From the NCBI RefSeq assembly GCF_029953595.1, contig NZ_CP124535.1, positions 2,264,001-2,328,000 of the forward strand: a stretch of 64,000 nt of DNA, in the 5' to 3' direction. Source of the stretch: Fuscovulum ytuae. GTDB lineage: Bacteria; Pseudomonadota; Alphaproteobacteria; Rhodobacterales; Rhodobacteraceae. Numbering within the stretch: the first letter of the stretch is position 1; every line of letters starts with the position of its first letter. The translations under genes and the position numbers were made by a program. This document shows positions 8,413-19,702 of the stretch, piece by piece. The notes beneath the pieces are model-generated. The model did not search any database, had not been told where the DNA came from, and saw nothing but the letters and a program-made list of their open reading frames with translations.

Positions 8413-9261
8413 TTACTGCGTTGGATGGAACTTCCCCGCAGGCGAGGCGGTAAAGATCTGACAGCCCGTGGCCGTCACGCCAACCGAATGCTCGAACTGC
8501 GCCGACAACGATTTATCCCGCGTGATCGCAGTCCAATCATCGGCCAGAACCTTCGTCTCGGGCCGCCCCAGATTCACCATCGGTTCGATGGTGAAGAACA
8601 TCCCTTCTTCCAGCACAGGCCCGCTGCCCGCCCGTCCGTAATGCAGCACATTGGGCGGCGCGTGGAACACGCGGCCCAGCCCATGGCCACAGAAATCACG
8701 CACCACGCTCATCCGCTGCGCCTCGACATAGGACTGGATCGCATGGCCGATATCGCCAAAGGTATTCCCCGGCTTGACCGCCGCAATCCCGCGCATCAGC
8801 GCCTCATACGTGACATTGATCAGGCGCTGGGCAAAGGGCTTTGCCGTCCCCGCCACATACATCCGGCTCGAATCGCCGAACCAGCCATCCACCACCACGG
8901 TGACATCCACGTTTAAAATGTCCTGCGCCTGCAACACATCGCTGCTGCGCCCCGGAATCTTCGCCCCCGGAATGCCATGGCAGACCACATGGTTCACGCT
9001 GATGCAGGAGGCATGACGATAGCCCTTATAGCCGATCGTCGCCGAAACCACGCCGCGCCGCGTCACCTCTTCGGTGATGAAGGCATCGATCTCTCCGGTC
9101 GTCGCCCCCGGCACGACCAAAGGGCCGACCATATCCAATATCTCGGCCGCCACGCGGCCCGCCTCGGCCATGCCTGCGAAATCCGCATCCTCATAGATGC
9201 GGATACCGTCCTTCGTGATGCGCCCGCGCGTCTCGTCCACTTGCCGAACTTCCTTTTGCAT
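8413..9261 (-). CDS. map: Methionine aminopeptidase, type I
   Basis: Removes the N-terminal methionine from nascent proteins in the cytoplasm. Of 282 residues, the metal ligands are recognisable as two Asp (NVDVTV and WFGDSS), His (CGHGLG), Glu (TIEPM) and Glu (QFEHS). The substrate-pocket motif SVNHVVCHGIP is intact. The N-terminus is about 20 residues longer than E. coli Map. A divergent 106-base spacer separates it from the cinA-like gene. Confidence 0.96.
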   Translation of the reverse strand: MQKEVRQVDETRGRITKDGIRIYEDADFAGMAEAGRVAAEILDMVGPLVVPGATTGEIDAFITEEVTRRGVVSATIGYKGYRHASCISVNHVVCHGIPGAKIPGRSSDVLQAQDILNVDVTVVVDGWFGDSSRMYVAGTAKPFAQRLINVTYEALMRGIAAVKPGNTFGDIGHAIQSYVEAQRMSVVRDFCGHGLGRVFHAPPNVLHYGRAGSGPVLEEGMFFTIEPMVNLGRPETKVLADDWTAITRDKSLSAQFEHSVGVTATGCQIFTASPAGKFHPTQ

Positions 9262-9367
9262 GACCGCCTAGATAGTCAATGCCGTCCGCAAAGGCCAGAC
9301 CTGCCCCCTTTGAAACGGCCCTCCTGCGCCCTATACCCCACCCACCCATGATGAACGGAGCAGCGAC

Positions 9368-10087
9368 ATGCCCAATCCCACCGCAGCCATGCTGGTGATC
9401 GGCGATGAAATCCTCTCGGGCCGCACCCGTGATTCGAACATGCATCACCTCGCCCAACGCCTGACCGAACATGGCATCCGCCTGATGGAGGCGCGCGTGG
9501 TGGCCGACGATCACGAGGCTATCATCGCCGCCGTCAACGATCTGCGCGCGCGGCACGACCATCTTTTCACCTCCGGCGGCATCGGCCCCACCCATGATGA
9601 CATCACCGCCGAGGCCATCGCCGCCGCCTTCGCCACGCCCATCACCCACCGCGCCGATGCCATGGCCCTCCTTCAGGCGCATTATGACCGTGCCGGTCTG
9701 CCCTTCAACGAGGCCCGCCAGCGCATGGCCCGCATTCCCGATGGCGCAACCCTGATCGACAATCCGATCTCCACCGCCCCCGGCTTCACGCTTGGCAATG
9801 TCCATGTCATGGCGGGCGTGCCTTCGATCTTCGAGGCGATGCTCGCGGGCATCCTGCCTACCCTGACGGGCGGCGCGCCGCTTTTGTCGCAATCCCACCG
9901 CGTCAATCGTGGGGAAGGCGAAATTGCGGGCGACTTCGCGGCACTCGCCGCCGAATTCCCCGATCTGACGATGGGCAGCTATCCCTTCAACACCAACGGC
10001 GTCTACGGCACCAACCTTGTCATCCGTGGCACCGATCCCGCCCGCATCGACGCTGCCATGACCCGCCTTTGCGCGCTTTTCCCATGA
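9368..10087 (+). CDS. CinA N-terminal (MoaB/Mog-like) domain protein
   Basis: Protein of 239 residues consisting of the competence/damage-inducible protein A N-terminal domain, a molybdopterin-binding fold, with VIGDEILSGRTRDSN and FTSGGIGPTHDD. The nicotinamide-nucleotide amidohydrolase (PncC) domain of full-length CinA is absent. Stand-alone COG1058 proteins have been linked to ADP-ribose or FAD pyrophosphatase-like activity, but the function here is uncertain. Its stop overlaps the next gene's start by ATGA. Confidence 0.88.
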   Translation: MPNPTAAMLVIGDEILSGRTRDSNMHHLAQRLTEHGIRLMEARVVADDHEAIIAAVNDLRARHDHLFTSGGIGPTHDDITAEAIAAAFATPITHRADAMALLQAHYDRAGLPFNEARQRMARIPDGATLIDNPISTAPGFTLGNVHVMAGVPSIFEAMLAGILPTLTGGAPLLSQSHRVNRGEGEIAGDFAALAAEFPDLTMGSYPFNTNGVYGTNLVIRGTDPARIDAAMTRLCALFP

Positions 10088-10794
10088 CGCCCGACCTTCT
10101 CGCAGAGGTGGCCGAGGCGACATGGCCACCCGCCGCCATTCATCGCCATGGCCCGTGGCTGATCCGCGAAGGACAAGGCGGGGGCCAGCGCGTCTCTGCC
10201 GCCTCTGCGGCAGGCGACTGGACGCCGGACGATATCCCGCAGGCCGAAACCGCGATGGCCGCTCTTGGGCAATCCCCCCTCTTCGTTCTTTACCCGCAAG
10301 ATGCGGCCCTTGACGCGGCCCTCGCCGCCCGCGGCTATGCCTATCACGACCCCGTCGTCGCCTATGCCGCCCCCACCGCCGCGCTCGCCGATCCGCCCCC
10401 CGAATTCCTGACCAGCTTTCCGCATTGGCCCCCCCTCGCCGTGGCGGCTCAGCTCTGGGCTGAAGGGGGAATCGGTCCCGATCGCCTTGCGGTCATGAAC
10501 CGTGTGCAAGGCCCGAAAACCGCCATCCTTGGCCGCACCGGTGACCGCGCCGCTGGCATTGCCTTCACGGCAATCCATCGGAATATTGCAATGCTTCACG
10601 CATTAGAGGTTGCCCCTGATCAGCGCCGAAAAGGTTGCGCACACAATATCTTGCGGGCCGCCGCCCTTTGGGCACGGGATCATGGCGCCACCACCCTCGC
10701 CCTTCTGGTGACTGAGCGGAACGCCGCCGCCCGCGCGCTCTATGCTTCCCTGAATTTCGCCGCTGTGGGACAGTATCACTATCGAAGGCGATAA
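10084..10794 (+). CDS. GNAT-family N-acetyltransferase
   Basis: Protein of 236 residues whose C-terminal half holds the acetyl-CoA binding motif A (LEVAPDQRRKGCAHNILRAAALWA) and the following TLALLVTERNAAARALYASLNF of GNAT enzymes. The N-terminal half resembles a degenerate second GNAT domain. The start at 10084 is chosen because it overlaps the upstream stop (ATGA). Acceptor substrate unknown. Confidence 0.85.
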   Translation: MTPDLLAEVAEATWPPAAIHRHGPWLIREGQGGGQRVSAASAAGDWTPDDIPQAETAMAALGQSPLFVLYPQDAALDAALAARGYAYHDPVVAYAAPTAALADPPPEFLTSFPHWPPLAVAAQLWAEGGIGPDRLAVMNRVQGPKTAILGRTGDRAAGIAFTAIHRNIAMLHALEVAPDQRRKGCAHNILRAAALWARDHGATTLALLVTERNAAARALYASLNFAAVGQYHYRRR

Positions 10795-10816
10795 GCCCCC
10801 GCAGAAGGCCGAGCAG

Positions 10817-11836
10817 TTGAGTCCACCGCGCCCGCACCACTCGTCACGGCTTTGCCGCCGTGTCGCCTTGCCCGCCCTGCTGCTGGCGCTGCTGCCCCTT
10901 CCCGGCATGGTGCAGGCCCTTGATCTGCAATTCCCGGCCCCCGCCACCGCCTCTGGCGAACGGCGTGAGGCGCTCACCTCCTACAGCGTGCCCGTCGGAC
11001 CATGGCAAGGCGGGGCCATCCCCGCGACCGCCACCGAAGGCGTTTTCGACCAAACCGCATGGAAGATCGCGGCACCGGGTCTGACCACGCTGCAAATCCT
11101 TGCGCCTTTGCGCGATCAGATCGCCACTGCGGGGTTCGAAACAGTCTTCGAATGCGAAACCACCGCCTGTGGCGGCTTCGATTTCCGCTATGGCACCGAT
11201 ATCCTTCCCGAACCCCAGATGCATGTGGACCTTGGCGATTTCCGCTTTCTCGCCGCCCATCGCGATGGCCCGCAGGGGGACGATTGGCTGACCCTGATGG
11301 TTAGCCGCTCTGCCGATACGGGCTTTGTGCAGTTGACGACCATTGGCCCCGCCCCGCTGGGATCGCCAGACCTGACCGTGTCGACGAAATCACCCTTCGA
11401 CCCGTCCATCGCGCCCGATGCGGCACAGACGCCCACCACCCAAATCGCAGCTGAACCACCCTCACCCATGGTTGCCGCGCTTACCGCAGGCCAGCCCTTT
11501 GCACTGGATGACCTGATCTTCCCCTCTGGCAAAGCGACGCTGACCGCAGGCGATTACCCCTCGCTTCAGGCGCTTGCCGAATGGCTGGCCGCCAACCCCA
11601 CCGCATCGGTGGAACTCGTCGGCCATACCGATGCCTCCGGTCCTGCTGACGCCAATATCGCCCTGTCGCTCGCGCGCGCCGATGCCACCCGCACCGCACT
11701 GGTCGCGCTTGGCACCGATTCCGCACGCCTTGCCACGCGCGGGGCAGGCCCCGCCGAACCCCGCGCCACCAACGCAACGCCCGAAGGCCGCGCGCAAAAC
11801 AGACGGGTCGAAGTCATCCTGACCTCGACCCGCTGA
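10817..11836 (+). CDS. OmpA-family outer-membrane/periplasmic protein
   Basis: A signal peptide (VALPALLLALLPLPGMVQA, cleavage about residue 34) is followed by a region of about 190 residues without a recognised domain, and then a C-terminal OmpA domain (LVGHTDASGPADANIALSLARA ... GAGPAEPRATN ... GRAQNRRVEV) that binds peptidoglycan non-covalently. The start appears to be TTG at 10817, since no ATG precedes the signal sequence in frame; this is the weakest part of the call. The gap to the GNAT gene is 22 bases, suggesting co-transcription. Confidence 0.85.
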   Translation: MSPPRPHHSSRLCRRVALPALLLALLPLPGMVQALDLQFPAPATASGERREALTSYSVPVGPWQGGAIPATATEGVFDQTAWKIAAPGLTTLQILAPLRDQIATAGFETVFECETTACGGFDFRYGTDILPEPQMHVDLGDFRFLAAHRDGPQGDDWLTLMVSRSADTGFVQLTTIGPAPLGSPDLTVSTKSPFDPSIAPDAAQTPTTQIAAEPPSPMVAALTAGQPFALDDLIFPSGKATLTAGDYPSLQALAEWLAANPTASVELVGHTDASGPADANIALSLARADATRTALVALGTDSARLATRGAGPAEPRATNATPEGRAQNRRVEVILTSTR

Positions 11837-11852
11837 ACTCCCCCAGGAGTAT

Positions 11853-11877
11853 CGGCCCCCCGCCCAGTGGGAGGCCG
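11853..11877. terminator. Candidate hairpin between convergent OmpA-like and lysR genes
   Basis: CGGCCCCCC and GGGAGGCCG pair with one mismatch around a 7-base loop, between the two convergent stop codons. There is no T-tract on either side, so it may only be a barrier or a rho-assisted end. Confidence 0.35.
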
Positions 11878-11886
11878 GCGATTGCA

Positions 11887-12792
11887 TCACCAGTTGTCGG
11901 GTCCCTTGTCGATCAACTGCTTGGCCAGAAAATCGATGAAGGCCCGCACCTTGGGCTGCGTGAACCGCCCCGGCGGATATACCGCATAGATACCCAGCGT
12001 TTCGGTCGGAAGGCCCGGAATGGCCTCTTCCACCAGCCCCTGCCGCATCGCATCGGCATAAAGGAAGGACGGCAGATAAGCGATGCCCAGCCCCGAAATC
12101 GCAGCATTCAACAGCGACTGCCCATCATTCACCGTCAGCCAGCCAACCGACCGCACCTGACGCTTTTCCCCCGATGGCGCGGTGATCTTCCACACATTGC
12201 CATTGGCTTGATTCGAATAATGCAACAGCTTGTGGTCGTTCAGATCGTCGATCTTCAACGGCCGCCCATAGCGCTGGAAATAAGATGGCGAGGCGATCAT
12301 CCGCTTCGTCGTCTCGGTCAGTTTGCGGGCGCGAAGCGAGGAATCCTCCAACTCCCCCACCCGGATCGCCATGTCAAAGCCTTCGCTGATCAGCTCGACA
12401 TAGCGATTGTTCAAAACCATGTTCACCGTGATCTCGGGATATTCCAGCAGGAAATCCCCAAGGATCGGCGACAGCAGGTTCACCCCGAAATCCGTGGCAA
12501 CGCTGATGCGCAGCAGGCCCGACGGGGCCGATTGCATGGATGTGACAAGGGCATCCGCCTCGCCCGCATCGTTCAGGACACGGCGCGCGCGATCGTAATA
12601 GGCAAGGCCAATTTCAGTGGGCGACACCCGGCGCGTCGTCCGGTTCAAAAGGCGGGCCCCCAAGCGCGCCTCCAGAGCCGACACATGTTTTGACACGGCG
12701 GATTTCGAAATCCCCATTTTCTTGGCCGCATCGGTAAATCCGCCCTGATCCACCACAGTGGCAAAGGCTTCCATCTCCGTAAGTCGGTCCAT
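11887..12792 (-). CDS. LysR-family transcriptional regulator
   Basis: Protein of 301 residues with an N-terminal winged helix-turn-helix (FTDAAKKMGISKSAVSKHVSALEARLG) and a LysR effector domain (LRISVATDFGVNLLSPILGDF, GIAYLPSFLYADAM). This subgroup resembles the AaeR/DsdC-like regulators common in proteobacteria. AGAGGA lies just before the ATG. The target is not evident: the gene is convergent with the OmpA-type gene and lies 145 bases downstream of fadH on the same strand. Confidence 0.92.
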   Translation of the reverse strand: MDRLTEMEAFATVVDQGGFTDAAKKMGISKSAVSKHVSALEARLGARLLNRTTRRVSPTEIGLAYYDRARRVLNDAGEADALVTSMQSAPSGLLRISVATDFGVNLLSPILGDFLLEYPEITVNMVLNNRYVELISEGFDMAIRVGELEDSSLRARKLTETTKRMIASPSYFQRYGRPLKIDDLNDHKLLHYSNQANGNVWKITAPSGEKRQVRSVGWLTVNDGQSLLNAAISGLGIAYLPSFLYADAMRQGLVEEAIPGLPTETLGIYAVYPPGRFTQPKVRAFIDFLAKQLIDKGPDNW

Positions 12793-12937
12793 TGTTGTCC
12801 TCTGGCAAGCTATGAGGTCGTGTGACAGAGGATTGACCGCGAATTCAGGCAGGATCGGGGCGCGGACGGGGCCGATCCGGGGTTTTCATAGGGATCGTTG
12901 AAGGCAAGGAAACATAAAACCCCCGCGCGCCCGCCCC

Positions 12938-14944
<2,007 letters not shown>

Positions 14945-15083
14945 TCAGGTCCTCCGGCCCGCGACACTGCCGCAGCCCCGCGTCCCTGTCACGACAGACG
15001 CAACGTCATGGGCGGAAAGCTGTCCCATCCAAAGAAGACGCAGCGCAACTCCGTCACGCGACGACCGAAGAAACCCTGCATTT

Positions 15084-15133
15084 TCTGTCTTCAAATATCC
15101 TCTGAGGGTCCGAAGGGGGCAAAGCGCGCCCGG
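15084..15133 (+). repeat. Divergent copy A of the 'CAAATACTC' intergenic repeat
   Basis: TCTTCAAATATCCTCTGAGG followed by GGGGGCAAAGCGCGCCC resembles copies B and C (18575 and 25891) in order and spacing but is more diverged. It lies upstream of fadH, between it and the gene ending at 15160. Confidence 0.45.
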
Positions 15134-15159
15134 TCCGACGCCAGCCGCAGGCGCGGCGC

Positions 15160-15531
15160 CTACCCCAATGTCTCCACGCAATGCCGCCGGAAGGCCCGCT
15201 TCAGCATGTCCAACTCCGCCCGCAGAAGATCGATCTCCGCCCGCAGGTCATCCTCCATCGCCACCCCGGTGATGATGGTGAAATGTTGCAAAGTCTCACC
15301 CGTCGCCTTGTCGCGGATCAGAAAGGTCTGCACTCCTTCCGAAAGCGTCTCCACCGGCACCGGCACCCGTACAGCCCACTCGCCGGGCCGGTCCGGGATC
15401 GGCGTGACCTGCACGCCCGCCACCTCGGCCTCCTGATGGCGCACCTCAAGCGCTGGGCTGGCGCTGCCTGACAGAACCCCTTCCCAGACGCCCGCCCTTA
15501 TCCGTGTCCGCGTCAGCCTTGCCCCATCCAT
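15160..15531 (-). CDS. Conserved hypothetical protein with C-terminal coiled coil
   Basis: Protein of 123 residues, function not recognised. The first 90 residues look like a small beta-rich domain (AGVQVTPIPDRPGEWAVRVP). The C-terminus DDLRAEIDLLRAELDMLKRAF is a heptad-patterned helix. GAGGG lies about 7 bases before the ATG at 15531, which is preferred over two GTG codons immediately upstream. It follows the DUF6478-like gene by 25 bases and is probably in the same transcript. Confidence 0.65.
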   Translation of the reverse strand: MDGARLTRTRIRAGVWEGVLSGSASPALEVRHQEAEVAGVQVTPIPDRPGEWAVRVPVPVETLSEGVQTFLIRDKATGETLQHFTIITGVAMEDDLRAEIDLLRAELDMLKRAFRRHCVETLG

Positions 15532-15556
15532 CACCACGCCCTCACAACTCGGCCCC

Positions 15557-16330
15557 TCAAAGATCAGCTCTGGGTCGACGGCTCACCGTCACATCCCGCA
15601 GGATGATCTGGTTCATCTCCGGCCCTTCGAAGATCAGGTCGATCCACAGCTTCTCGATCCGCTTCTCGTTGATCTTGGTATAGGTCAGATCAAATTCCAC
15701 CATCACCTCTTCCGCGCCAAGCGGCAGTTCCAGCACCATCTGCTCCACATTGGGGCCGTGCTTCACATTCAACCGGGCAAAGATTTCCAGCGGCTTTTCC
15801 AACTCCACGATCACATCCAGCCGGATCAGATGGCGCAGCTTCAACCCTCGCGCAGCATCCTCTGGCAGATCAACGACCAGCGACAGGAAAGACCCGTCAA
15901 ACCGGAACACGTCCATCCGGAACCCAAAGGGTGCCACGTCGCTTTCCCGCGTATTGCGGATCTGCCGCACGGTCAGCTCGCTCAAACGGCAATCGTGAAA
16001 AACCGTCGCGCCATCGCAAAACAGCATCCTGTTGGGCACCGCCGCCTGCCCCGGCACAGGCATCGGCCCCCGCCACAGATCGGGGCGCCACGCCCAATCC
16101 GTGCCCAAGGGCTTGCGAAAGGCGTTGGACCCGATCACCGGCAGGGCAAGCCGATGCTCTGCCTGATGGATCACCCGATCCAGATGCCGCCGCATGGCCC
16201 GCGCCTGCCCGCGCCAGCCGCGCAAATCCTCCAGACCGGCGGCAGGTGCCGCCTCGGCAAGCTCTTCCCACCGCCGCAGCACACGGCGCTGCAACAGACT
16301 GTCCAGAACTCCGTCCAGTTTCCCACCCAT
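15557..16330 (-). CDS. DUF6478-like protein of unknown function
   Basis: Protein of 257 residues resembling the DUF6478 proteins I recall from Rhodobacteraceae, from memory of the conserved stretch GSNAFRKPLGTDWAWRPDLW and the C-terminal HGPNVEQMV...MNQIILRDVTVSRRPRA. No signal peptide, membrane segment or catalytic motif is evident. The repeated beta-strand-like stretches and late conserved core suggest a binding or structural role. The ATG at 16330 (GGGACGG upstream) is preferred over the GTG at 16384. Confidence 0.65.
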   Translation of the reverse strand: MGGKLDGVLDSLLQRRVLRRWEELAEAAPAAGLEDLRGWRGQARAMRRHLDRVIHQAEHRLALPVIGSNAFRKPLGTDWAWRPDLWRGPMPVPGQAAVPNRMLFCDGATVFHDCRLSELTVRQIRNTRESDVAPFGFRMDVFRFDGSFLSLVVDLPEDAARGLKLRHLIRLDVIVELEKPLEIFARLNVKHGPNVEQMVLELPLGAEEVMVEFDLTYTKINEKRIEKLWIDLIFEGPEMNQIILRDVTVSRRPRADL

Positions 16331-16462
16331 ATCCGTCCCGAACCGAACCGTACCACACCACGCCGCGCCATACCGACGCGACACCCCTATCTATTGCGTG
16401 AATGGCCGCGCCGCGCCACTCTATTTCGCGTCAAATACGACAGTTCCCCCGCCAATCGGTTT

Positions 16463-17044
16463 TCAACCCGCCGGCCCCTGATTGGCCCGCCGCAAAGCCC
16501 CGACTGCCGCCTCGACCAAAGCGCGCCCTTTCCCCTCGGGCAAGGCCTGTCCTTCCGGGCCAGAGGCCGACACCGTCACCAACCGTCCCCTTATGCCGGT
16601 GACCGCGCGCCAATAATCCCCGACCGCAGCGTCGCGCACATGCAAAAGAAAGGCATCCCCTTCTCCCACAGCCGACAAGACCGATATATCGCCCGCTCGT
16701 CCTCGACGGCTCAGCGCCGCGCGCCCTTCGGCCGAGGTGAAATAGGCCGCCAAACCCGCGCCCCCCGCCGCCATCGCCCCGGCTGACCCCGCAGGCCCGA
16801 CCGACAGGGTCAGAACCGCAGGATCTGCTCCGCTCGTGGCCGTGCAGCGCCCCATAAGGACCACGGCGGAATCGTCGCTGCGCCGTCCCACGCCCGGGGC
16901 CAGACAATATCCCGCGGGTGCCGCCGCTACGATAGCGCCATCCAGCAAGGCCGCCGACCGTGGCCCCGCACCGTTGGTGACACAAGCCGCCAACAACAGC
17001 AGGCCTGCCAGCCCCGCCACGCTGCGCCCCCAACGATCCTGCAC
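16463..17044 (-). CDS. Putative lipoprotein
   Basis: Protein of 193 residues. The GTG at 17044 has AGAGGA about 7 bases upstream and gives a compact lipoprotein signal peptide (short basic start, LAGLLLLAAC lipobox), so it is preferred over TTG 17068 and ATG 17062. The mature part is alanine/glycine rich with no recognised domain. Export as a lipoprotein is inferred from the lipobox only. Upstream of the DUF6478-like gene on the same strand. Confidence 0.68.
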   Translation of the reverse strand: MQDRWGRSVAGLAGLLLLAACVTNGAGPRSAALLDGAIVAAAPAGYCLAPGVGRRSDDSAVVLMGRCTATSGADPAVLTLSVGPAGSAGAMAAGGAGLAAYFTSAEGRAALSRRGRAGDISVLSAVGEGDAFLLHVRDAAVGDYWRAVTGIRGRLVTVSASGPEGQALPEGKGRALVEAAVGALRRANQGPAG

Positions 17045-17197
17045 CCGGTTTCCTCTCCACATTGCCAACTCGCCCGCCCCCGTTCACAAACACGCGCTTG
17101 GATAACGCCCGTCCCGCCCTCCGTCCACCACCTCTGCCCGCCCATTGCATCGGAACGGTCAACGCGCTTCACTCACGCCAGCAGATCACAGGATTCC

Positions 17198-18118
17198 ATG
17201 ACCCCTCCCCCCTCATCCCCGGATGCACCGCTCCACGCGGTCGCCATAGCCCTCGCAGGCCAAACCGACCTCTACACCGCCCTGCGCCGCGCCGTCGCCG
17301 CGCAAGGCACAGCCCCGCCCATTCCCGACCTGATTGCCGCCTGCGATCCGGCCACCGCCACCCGCCTTGCCGCCGTGGATGCAGGCCTTCTCGCCGCCAT
17401 CGCCCGCAAGGCCGCCACCGGAACCGCCATTCCCCATGCCGCGCAAGTCCGGGCCACACTCGCCGCCCTCAGTCCGCACCCGCTCTTCCTTCCCGATCCG
17501 GCCAAGGGCGCAACCATGGCGCTCCCCACGACAGGGGAAAGGCCCGACATGCCCGCCTTCTCGGATCCCGCCTTCGACCCTTGGTTCAGCGACCATCAAT
17601 CCAACGGCATCCGCTACGGCCTTGGCCTTTATTCGGAAAATCGCACCGTCTACGCCTCGGCCCAATTCGCCGATGCCGCAAGCCCTGAACGCCGCACCAT
17701 CCATCTCGGCATCGATGTCTTCGCCCCTGCGGGAACCCCGGTGCATGCTCCCCTGCCGGGCAGGGTGAAACTGCTCACCTACAATGCCGACCCGTTGGAT
17801 TACGGCCATACCCTGATCCTCGAACACGATCTCGGCGGCACCCGCTTTTTCACCCTCTACGGGCATCTCGCCGCCACCCTTCCCAGCCTTCACCCCACGG
17901 GAAAAGTCGCCGCCGGCCAGATCATCGCCCATCTGGGCAATTGGCCCGAAAACGGCGGCTGGGCGCCACATCTCCATGTCCAGATCATCACCGACCTTCT
18001 CGCCACGAATGGCAATTTCTTCGGCGTCGGCCATGCCAGCCTGATGGACATCTGGTCCGAGATCAGCCCCGATGCCAATCTCCTCCTGCGCCTTCCCACC
18101 CATAGCTTCTCGGTCTGA
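17198..18118 (+). CDS. M23-type metallopeptidase-like protein without signal peptide
   Basis: Protein of 306 residues. The C-terminal M23/LytM domain (about residues 165-300) has the zinc ligands HLGID and HLHVQI and the flanking VFAPAGTPVHAPLPG. The sequence around it (LDYGHTLILEHDLGG, HLGNWPENGGWAPHLH, then a D-NLLL ending) matches the peptidase module usually fused between an aminoglycoside-phosphotransferase-like kinase and a class III aminotransferase. Here it stands alone with a short alpha-helical N-terminal region and no signal peptide, so a classical murein hydrolase role is doubtful. AGGA precedes the ATG. Confidence 0.8.
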   Translation: MTPPPSSPDAPLHAVAIALAGQTDLYTALRRAVAAQGTAPPIPDLIAACDPATATRLAAVDAGLLAAIARKAATGTAIPHAAQVRATLAALSPHPLFLPDPAKGATMALPTTGERPDMPAFSDPAFDPWFSDHQSNGIRYGLGLYSENRTVYASAQFADAASPERRTIHLGIDVFAPAGTPVHAPLPGRVKLLTYNADPLDYGHTLILEHDLGGTRFFTLYGHLAATLPSLHPTGKVAAGQIIAHLGNWPENGGWAPHLHVQIITDLLATNGNFFGVGHASLMDIWSEISPDANLLLRLPTHSFSV

Positions 18119-18122
18119 CCCC

Positions 18123-18572
18123 ATGCCCGCCACGATCCGCCTCGCCACACCCGAAGACCACGCCCTCTGGCTGCCTTTGTTCGAAGGCTATGCCGCCTTC
18201 TACAAAACGCCCCTCACCCCCCAGACCGCCGCCACGGTCTGGGACTGGATTCACGATCCCGAAAACCCCTTCTGGTGCGCGCTGGCCTTCGGGCCGGATG
18301 GCCGCCCGCTTGGTCTTGCGCAATATCAGCTGATGCACCGCTCCTTAGGCGGCTCCATGGTCTGCTACCTCTCCGACCTCTTCACCACGCCCGACGCCCG
18401 GGGCCAGGGCATCGGCCGCGCCCTGATCGACCATGTCCGCGCCTTCGCCCGCGAAAAGGGCCTGCCGAACGTCCGCTGGCTCACCGCCGAAGACAACGCA
18501 ACCGCCCGCCAACTCTATGATACCTACGCCCCCCGCACCCCCTTCATCCTCTATTCCATCCCCACCACCTGA
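18123..18572 (+). CDS. GNAT-family N-acetyltransferase
   Basis: Compact 149-residue GNAT enzyme: [20 protein letters not shown] at the N-terminus, motif [24 protein letters not shown] and motif [20 protein letters not shown]. This pattern resembles GNAT enzymes acting on polyamines or aminoglycoside-like amines, but no acceptor can be assigned. The start at 18123 lies 4 bases after the M23 gene stop, so the two are co-transcribed. A repeat with a GC-rich hairpin follows the stop. Confidence 0.85.
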   Translation: MPATIRLATPEDHALWLPLFEGYAAFYKTPLTPQTAATVWDWIHDPENPFWCALAFGPDGRPLGLAQYQLMHRSLGGSMVCYLSDLFTTPDARGQGIGRALIDHVRAFAREKGLPNVRWLTAEDNATARQLYDTYAPRTPFILYSIPTT

Positions 18573-18574
18573 CC

Positions 18575-18708
18575 CTTCATCTTGGCCCCAAATACTCTCA
18601 GGGGGTGAGGCCGAAGGCCGAGGGGGCGGAACGCCCCCTGACGCAAAGGCGAAGCGCGGCACGCGCGCAGCCCAAGGGAAAGTCGTGCGGCGGCACGCCG
18701 CTCCGCCA
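18575..18708 (+). repeat. Copy B of the 'CAAATACTC' intergenic repeat with hairpin
   Basis: Begins with CTTCATCTTGGCCCCAAATA right after the GNAT stop and continues with a perfect hairpin AGGGGGCG-GAA-CGCCCCCT (18621-18639). It ends with GCGGCACGCCGCTCCGCC, which is also found in copy C. The hairpin has no T-tract. Position at the 3' end of a gene suggests a transcription end or mRNA-stabilising element. Confidence 0.7.
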
Positions 18709-18807
18709 GATCACCGCCCGACACTCCAAGCGCCGATTGCAATTCCCACCCCCCCGGCTTATCTCTGCCACCCAACCGACGGACCCGCGCATAAAGGCCA
18801 AGCCCGC

Positions 18808-19701
18808 ATGAACTGGATCTCCAACTACGTCCGCCCCAAGATCAACTCGCTCTTTTCGCGCCGCGAAGTGCCGGAAAATCTTTGGACGAAGTGCCCCGAA
18901 TGCGGGACCATGCTCTTCCACCGCGAACTCGCCGCCAATCTGAACGTCTGCACCTCCTGCGACCATCACATGGCGATTAGCCCGCGCGACCGCTTCACCG
19001 CCCTCTTCGACGGCGGCATCTTCACCGAGGTGAAGGTCCCCGAACCCGTCACCGACCCGCTCCATTTCCGCGATCAGAAGAAATACCCCGAACGGCTCAA
19101 GACCGCGCAAAAGACGACGGGCGAGAAAGAGGCGATGCTCGTCGCCGAAGGCGAAATCGCCAAGACCTCCATCGTCGCCGTCGCACAGGATTTCTCCTTC
19201 ATGGCGGGTTCCATGGGGATGTATGTCGGCAATGCCATCCTCGCCGCAGCTGACCGCGCGGTGAAAACCAAACGCCCCCTCGTCCTCTTCTCCGCCGCCG
19301 GTGGCGCACGGATGCAAGAGGGGATTCTCTCGCTCATGCAGATGCCCCGCACCACCGTGGCCGTGCAGATGCTGAAAGAGGCCCGCCTTCCCTATATCGT
19401 CGTCCTCACCCATCCCACTACGGGCGGCGTGACGGCCTCCTATGCCATGCTGGGCGATGTGCAAATCGCCGAACCCAACGCACTCATCTGCTTTGCAGGC
19501 CCCCGTGTCATCGAACAGACGATCCGCGAAAAGCTGCCCGAAGGCTTCCAGCGCGCTGAATACCTGCTCGATCACGGCATGCTCGACCGTGTCACCCATC
19601 GCAAGGCGCTGCGTGAAGAATTGGTCACGATCCTCCGGATGCTCACGAACCAGCCCCCGGCGATCAAGGGCGAACTGACTGTCCAGCCCGCCGAAGCCTG
19701 A
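18808..19701 (+). CDS. accD: Acetyl-CoA carboxylase carboxyltransferase subunit beta
   Basis: Beta subunit of the carboxyltransferase that, with AccA, transfers CO2 from biotin to acetyl-CoA for fatty acid synthesis. The 297-residue protein has the N-terminal zinc finger (Cys29, Cys32, Cys48, Cys51) and crotonase-fold motifs [18 protein letters not shown] and [17 protein letters not shown]. The ATG at 18808 starts the conserved [12 protein letters not shown]; an open frame upstream is only read-through of the repeat region. One base separates its stop from folC. Confidence 0.96.
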   Translation: MNWISNYVRPKINSLFSRREVPENLWTKCPECGTMLFHRELAANLNVCTSCDHHMAISPRDRFTALFDGGIFTEVKVPEPVTDPLHFRDQKKYPERLKTAQKTTGEKEAMLVAEGEIAKTSIVAVAQDFSFMAGSMGMYVGNAILAAADRAVKTKRPLVLFSAAGGARMQEGILSLMQMPRTTVAVQMLKEARLPYIVVLTHPTTGGVTASYAMLGDVQIAEPNALICFAGPRVIEQTIREKLPEGFQRAEYLLDHGMLDRVTHRKALREELVTILRMLTNQPPAIKGELTVQPAEA

Positions 19702-19702
19702 C

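Noticed and set aside
12793-12937. Possible terminator after fadH
   Set aside because: GC-rich with a GGGGTTTT tract on the - strand, but no convincing stem could be drawn.
18433-18807. N-terminal extension of accD through the intergenic repeat
   Set aside because: The conserved AccD start [10 protein letters not shown] lies at 18808, and the upstream part translates a GNAT gene end and a non-coding repeat.
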